Below, in pieces: positions 60,799 through 64,000 of a DNA stretch of 64,000 bases. The DNA is from Mikania micrantha. Its lineage: Eukaryota; Streptophyta; Magnoliopsida; Asterales; Asteraceae. The DNA lies in contig CM018689.1 of assembly GCA_009363875.1 (NCBI GenBank), positions 2,051,888 through 2,115,887 of the forward strand, in the 5' to 3' direction. Positions within the stretch are counted from its first letter, which is position 1. Each line of letters opens with the position of its first letter. The notes beneath the pieces are model-generated. The model had not been told where the DNA came from, searched no databases, and was given only the letters and a program-made list of their open reading frames with translations. The position numbers and the translations under genes are program-made.

Positions 60799-62541
60799 AT
60801 GGCTTCTGGATCTTCAAAAGGGTTTGATTTTGCATCGGATGATATTCTCTGTTCATACGAAGATTACGCCAATCAAGAACAATCCAACGGCACACACTCC
60901 GATTCCACCATCGGCATTAATTCCACTAAAGTATGCAACTCTTTCTATGTGATTCGTTAAACCCTTATTGGCTCATGAACTGTTTTTAGATTGAATTTGA
61001 TTTCTTGCTTTTCTAGGGTTTTTTTCTTTGATGCTTGATTTGGGTTTTTTCATAATTCATCAAGGGGTGTATAGATTCGCGTTCGATTGAACTATATTTG
61101 CTTTGTATAATGATATATTGGATCTAGAGATGAATTTCGTTGTTTGATTTTCGATGATGATCAACTTTAGAAGCTTGATACTCAACAGTTTGTATTTTCG
61201 GATCAGAGACCCTGAAATTATTATTTGTTTATTATTTATTTATTTTTTTTGCAGGAATTTAACAAAAGCAGAATGGCAAGAACATCCGTCTTCCCTAATT
61301 CATCTTATAGTCCACCCGATGATTCTGGTAACCAGGAAGTGATCATCATGGCTGTTGAGAGATCCATGAAGAAACACACTGATAATGTTATGCGATTTCT
61401 TGAGGGTCTTAGTTCACGATTATCACAACTGGAGTTGTATTGCTATAATCTTGATAAATCGATCGGGGAGATGCGCTCTGATTTGACACGTGATCATGGA
61501 GAATCAGATGCGAAGCTCAAGTTTCTTGAGAAACATATTCAAGAGGTTCATAGATCGGTACAGATACTGAGGGATAAACAGGAACTTGCTGATACCCAAA
61601 AAGAACTTGCAAAGCTTCAACTTGCACAGAAAGAGTCATCTTTGCAGCAAAATGAGGAGGGTTCATCGACCTCAGATGCCATAAAGAAGGAAAGTTCACC
61701 AGACTCACATGGCCAACAGCTGGCTCTTGTTCCAGCCCCCCAACCACAGAGGGCTCCTGAGCCAGTGGCTCAACCACAGGCTTATTACTTACCTGGCCCC
61801 GCACAGATTAACCAGGCCCAATACCCACAGTCTCAACTGCCCCCAGCTCAACCTCAGCAACCACCACCACAGATTCACTCTGTGCAACAGTATCAGCAGC
61901 AGTGGACACCACAGGTGCAACCACAGGTACAGCCACAGACAGGTATGCAACCTGGGTCCAGACCTGCATCACCTCAAGTTTACCCTCAGTACCTCATGAC
62001 TCAACCACCTGTGAACCCGTCTCCTCCTGAAACAGTACCAAACAGTATGCCAATGCAAATGCCCTACTCCGCCATCCCCCCACCTGGCTCTAGCCCACCA
62101 ATGACTTACTCTTACGGTGGACCTGTTCGAGCCTCTCAGCCTCAACCTCCACCACAGCAACCGCCGCCACAGCATCTGAAGCCTGGTTTTGGAGGACAAC
62201 CAGGTGAAGGTTACTCCACCAGTGGAGCACCCAATGCATACATGATGTATGATAACGAGTCAGGAAGGGTTCCACATCCTAGCCAGGGGGGTCAGTTCTA
62301 CCCACCTAACCAGCAGCATAGCGCTGGTGGTGGTGGGATGATGTCACGCCCAGCACAGCAGTTTATGCACAACCATCACCCGTACAATGAACTGATTGAT
62401 AAACTGGTGAGCATGGGGTATCGAGGTGATCATGTTATGAGTGTGATTCAGAGGTTGGATGAATCTGGACAGACTGTTGATTTCAACGCGGTGCTTGATA
62501 AGTTAAATGGACATCCATCTCAGAGAGGGTGGTCTGGTTGA
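60799..62541 (+). CDS. FLOE1-like prion-like protein (DUF1421), two exons
   Basis: Exon 1 is 60799-60930 (44 codons), a GT-AG intron is 60931-61254 (324 bp, T-rich before GCAG), and exon 2 is 61255-62541. The splice is phase 0 and the product is 472 residues. Domains: D/S-rich N-terminus (1-75, GFDFASDDILCSYEDY); a predicted helical/coiled-coil region (about 78-170, FLEGLSSRLSQLELYCYNLDKS...VHRSVQILRDKQELADTQKEL); a Q/P/S-rich low-complexity region (about 171-415); and the C-terminal DUF1421, UBA-like (about 417-472, YNELIDKLVSMGYRGDHVM). This matches the architecture of Arabidopsis FLOE1, a cytosolic protein that forms hydration-dependent condensates in seeds and affects germination; its length is close to FLOE1's. 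Paralogs FLOE2 and FLOE3 share the layout, so the exact orthology is inferred. It is the only intact host gene here. Confidence 0.9.
60931..61254 (+). other. Intron of the FLOE1-like gene
   Basis: Donor AAA/GTATGC and acceptor TTTTTTTTGCAG/GAATTT. Retention would add ten codons and stop at 60958-60960, giving a 54-residue peptide. An alternative ATG further on in exon 2 (MARTS, 61273) would omit the D/S-rich N-terminus. Confidence 0.88.
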
Positions 62542-62568
62542 TTTGGGTATCAGTGTGTGTGTGTTTTG

Positions 62569-62730
62569 AATAAAAATTTAAATATGAATTGTGATTGGCG
62601 ATGCGTATCGAACAGGGAGAGATATTTTAGTTGCTAATCTCTCTGTTTCTGTGGTGTATGTAGCCTGCATTGCTGTAGAGAGTGTTGGTCTTGACTGTTA
62701 TGTGACTCTGTTTCAACTTTCAAAAATAAA
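62569..62730 (+). terminator. 3' UTR poly(A) signals of the FLOE1-like gene
   Basis: AATAAA at 62569-62574, just after a (TG)n run, and AATAAA at 62725-62730 are candidate polyadenylation signals. Which one is used cannot be told from sequence. Confidence 0.5.
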
Positions 62731-62940
62731 AAGGTTACCTGTATTTTGTTTTAGTTTCACAAGTGTTTCACTTTGGTCTTCAACTTCATTAGATGTTTTC
62801 AATCGTTTATAATTTTTTTATAAATGTAACCTTTTTTAGTTAAATTATGTATTGGTTACTATCGACAGGGATTACTTGCGCTACAAAATGGGATGTTAAT
62901 GATTATTTTCTTCAAATTAATCAACGAATGCAATTAGGTC

Positions 62941-63628
62941 CATGGTTATCGATAGCGTCAGTAGCGAGCGCTATAGCGTGCTACGTAGCGATGCGGGAAA
63001 CACCTGCTATTGGTGTTTAGCGGCTGAAAAATGTGAAATAGCGGGAATTGGAGCTCGACGTTTTTGGCCAATGTCTCCTAATCACCCAATTGTCAACCCT
63101 AATAGTCGATTGAGGGCAGAGAGTTGGAGTCGGACATCACGATTGATGAACCGGCGCCCCAATTCGACGACGTCACCCTAACAGTCGACAAGTTGAAGAC
63201 GATTGGATGGAATTGGACGATGCCCCACTTCAATGACGCCCCAATTGGACGATTGGACAAAATTAGGCGATGAATTGAACAAAATTGGCTTAAGATGAAG
63301 TTGGAGTTGGAGTTGGAGTTGGAGTTGGCTTGTCCAGGTTATTATCACAAAATTAGACACGACGAATTGGACGGAATTGGCTGAAGGTGGAGTTGGAGTT
63401 GGCTGTCTAGCTTATTATCAGCTCAGCACTTCTGTTTTTTTTCTTGTTTTTGGTCTTTAATTCACTGAGTTGGAAATTTGGTATTTGTTTAAAGTTTAGA
63501 ATAGTAATTTGAGTTTTTATATTATTTTATCGCTAAATACGAAATAGCGGTCGCTATTTACCGCTATTCGCGATGCAACATATAGGTAGCTTATCGCTAT
63601 TTACCGCTATTCGCTATCGATAACTATG
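62941..63628. mobile_element. Non-autonomous hAT-like element (688 bp)
   Basis: The left end CATGGTTATCGATAGCG and right end CGCTATCGATAACTATG are 17-bp inverted repeats with one mismatch. Eight-base flanks ATTAGGTC (62933-62940) and AGTAGGTC (63629-63636) match at seven positions, fitting hAT-type 8-bp TSDs. Subterminal regions are rich in AGCG and CGCTATT motifs. The interior has no transposase but a short (GGAGTT)n array near 63300-63328. It begins about 0.4 kb downstream of the FLOE1-like stop codon. Confidence 0.75.
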
Positions 63629-63673
63629 AGTAGGTCCCCCCTTGGCTGAGAATTAGTAGAACTATAATTGAAA

Positions 63674-63677
<4 letters not shown>

Positions 63678-63708
<31 letters not shown>
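63678..63708. repeat. (TA)n microsatellite
   Basis: This is an uninterrupted run of about fifteen TA units, a few bases before the hairpin element. Confidence 0.95.
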
Positions 63709-63710
<2 letters not shown>

Positions 63711-63717
63711 TAAAGTC

Positions 63718-63962
63718 AAATCTTGTATTTTTTTACTATCATTGTAACACATTTAGAAAAATTTCTTTTGTTATAGGTTTGTGTAAATTAATCACCGTTT
63801 AAGAGGTAAGTTCATTATAAGTTTTTGATTTATACCACTGTAACAGTTTTAGTCCCAAAAGTTACAATTATGTTACCACTTAAATGTTGATGATTTTACA
63901 CAAACTCATAAAAAAAATGTTATCTAAATGTGTTACAATGATTTAAAAAAAATCCAAGATTT
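63718..63962. mobile_element. Hairpin MITE-like element
   Basis: The arms 63718-63787 and 63895-63962 are imperfect inverted repeats starting AAATCTTG and ending CAAGATTT, sharing ATCATTGTAACACATTTAG. Similarity continues inward (ATCACCGTTTAAG versus the reverse complement of CTTAAATGTTGAT), so almost the whole 245 bp can fold on itself. No TSD could be settled; the left flank is the (TA)n run and the true ends may lie slightly further out. Confidence 0.65.
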
Positions 63963-64000
63963 GGCCTAATCTTGACAGAGTTATCTAAGTTTGTTAAAAA

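Noticed and set aside
62942..63360. Short ORFs after the FLOE1-like gene
   Set aside because: They fall inside the hAT-like element and include the GGAGTT repeat read as a Q/L-rich peptide.

Overview
The window looks like nuclear DNA of a flowering plant, a eudicot and possibly Asteraceae. The family is only an inference from the abundance of Tekay-type gypsy elements with very long LTRs. About 58 kb is a nest of LTR retrotransposons, and one host gene sits near the right end. I saw no bacterial-type operon, CRISPR array, rRNA locus or tRNA gene.

Layout. (1) 1-12624: a minus-strand Tekay-like gag/protease remnant (1-1027 plus 9119-9653) is split by a complete 8.1-kb Ty1/copia element (1028-9118, TSD ATGCC). 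It abuts a decayed Athila-like ORF1 and leader (9654-12624). (2) 12625-39528: a deeper, mostly minus-strand nest. An old Tekay element (internal 32907-35733, antisense LTR 35734-37815, possibly its other LTR at 12625-14999) received an Athila element (LTR 31205-32906, gag-protease 28597-30858, integrase 15000-15807). The Athila element received a plus-strand Tekay element, 'Tekay-B' (15808-28596). Deletions removed the Athila RT/RNase H, the first 12 bases of the Tekay-B 5' LTR and much of the old Tekay pol. (3) 39529-43283: an almost full-length plus-strand Tekay LTR without its partner. (4) 45368-58050: 'Tekay-C', a complete young element with TSD TTAGG, nearly identical 3.9-kb LTRs and one long gag-pol frame broken by a single UAG. 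(5) 58051-60798: intergenic DNA with a Tat/Retand-type LTR plus PBS (59577-60299, minus). (6) 60799-62541: a two-exon host gene whose product resembles FLOE1 (DUF1421), a prion-like condensate protein known from Arabidopsis seeds. (7) 62941-63962: two non-autonomous DNA elements, one hAT-like with 8-bp TSDs and one long hairpin.

Most unusual observation. In Tekay-B, a 344-bp unit lies exactly between two copies of the tRNA-iMet primer-binding site. It consists of the internal region and one LTR of a Cassandra TRIM, whose LTR carries a 5S-rRNA-derived Pol III promoter. Tekay-C has a single PBS and no insert at this position. The structure is what recombination of a one-LTR Cassandra circle, or reverse-transcriptase template switching, at the shared PBS would produce.

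The retroelement genes belong to standard copy-and-paste cycles: Gag packaging, protease, RT/RNase H, integrase, and in Tekay a C-terminal chromodomain. Nearly all copies here are broken. All coordinates and identities come from reading the sequence by eye; similarity statements are recognition, not search results.
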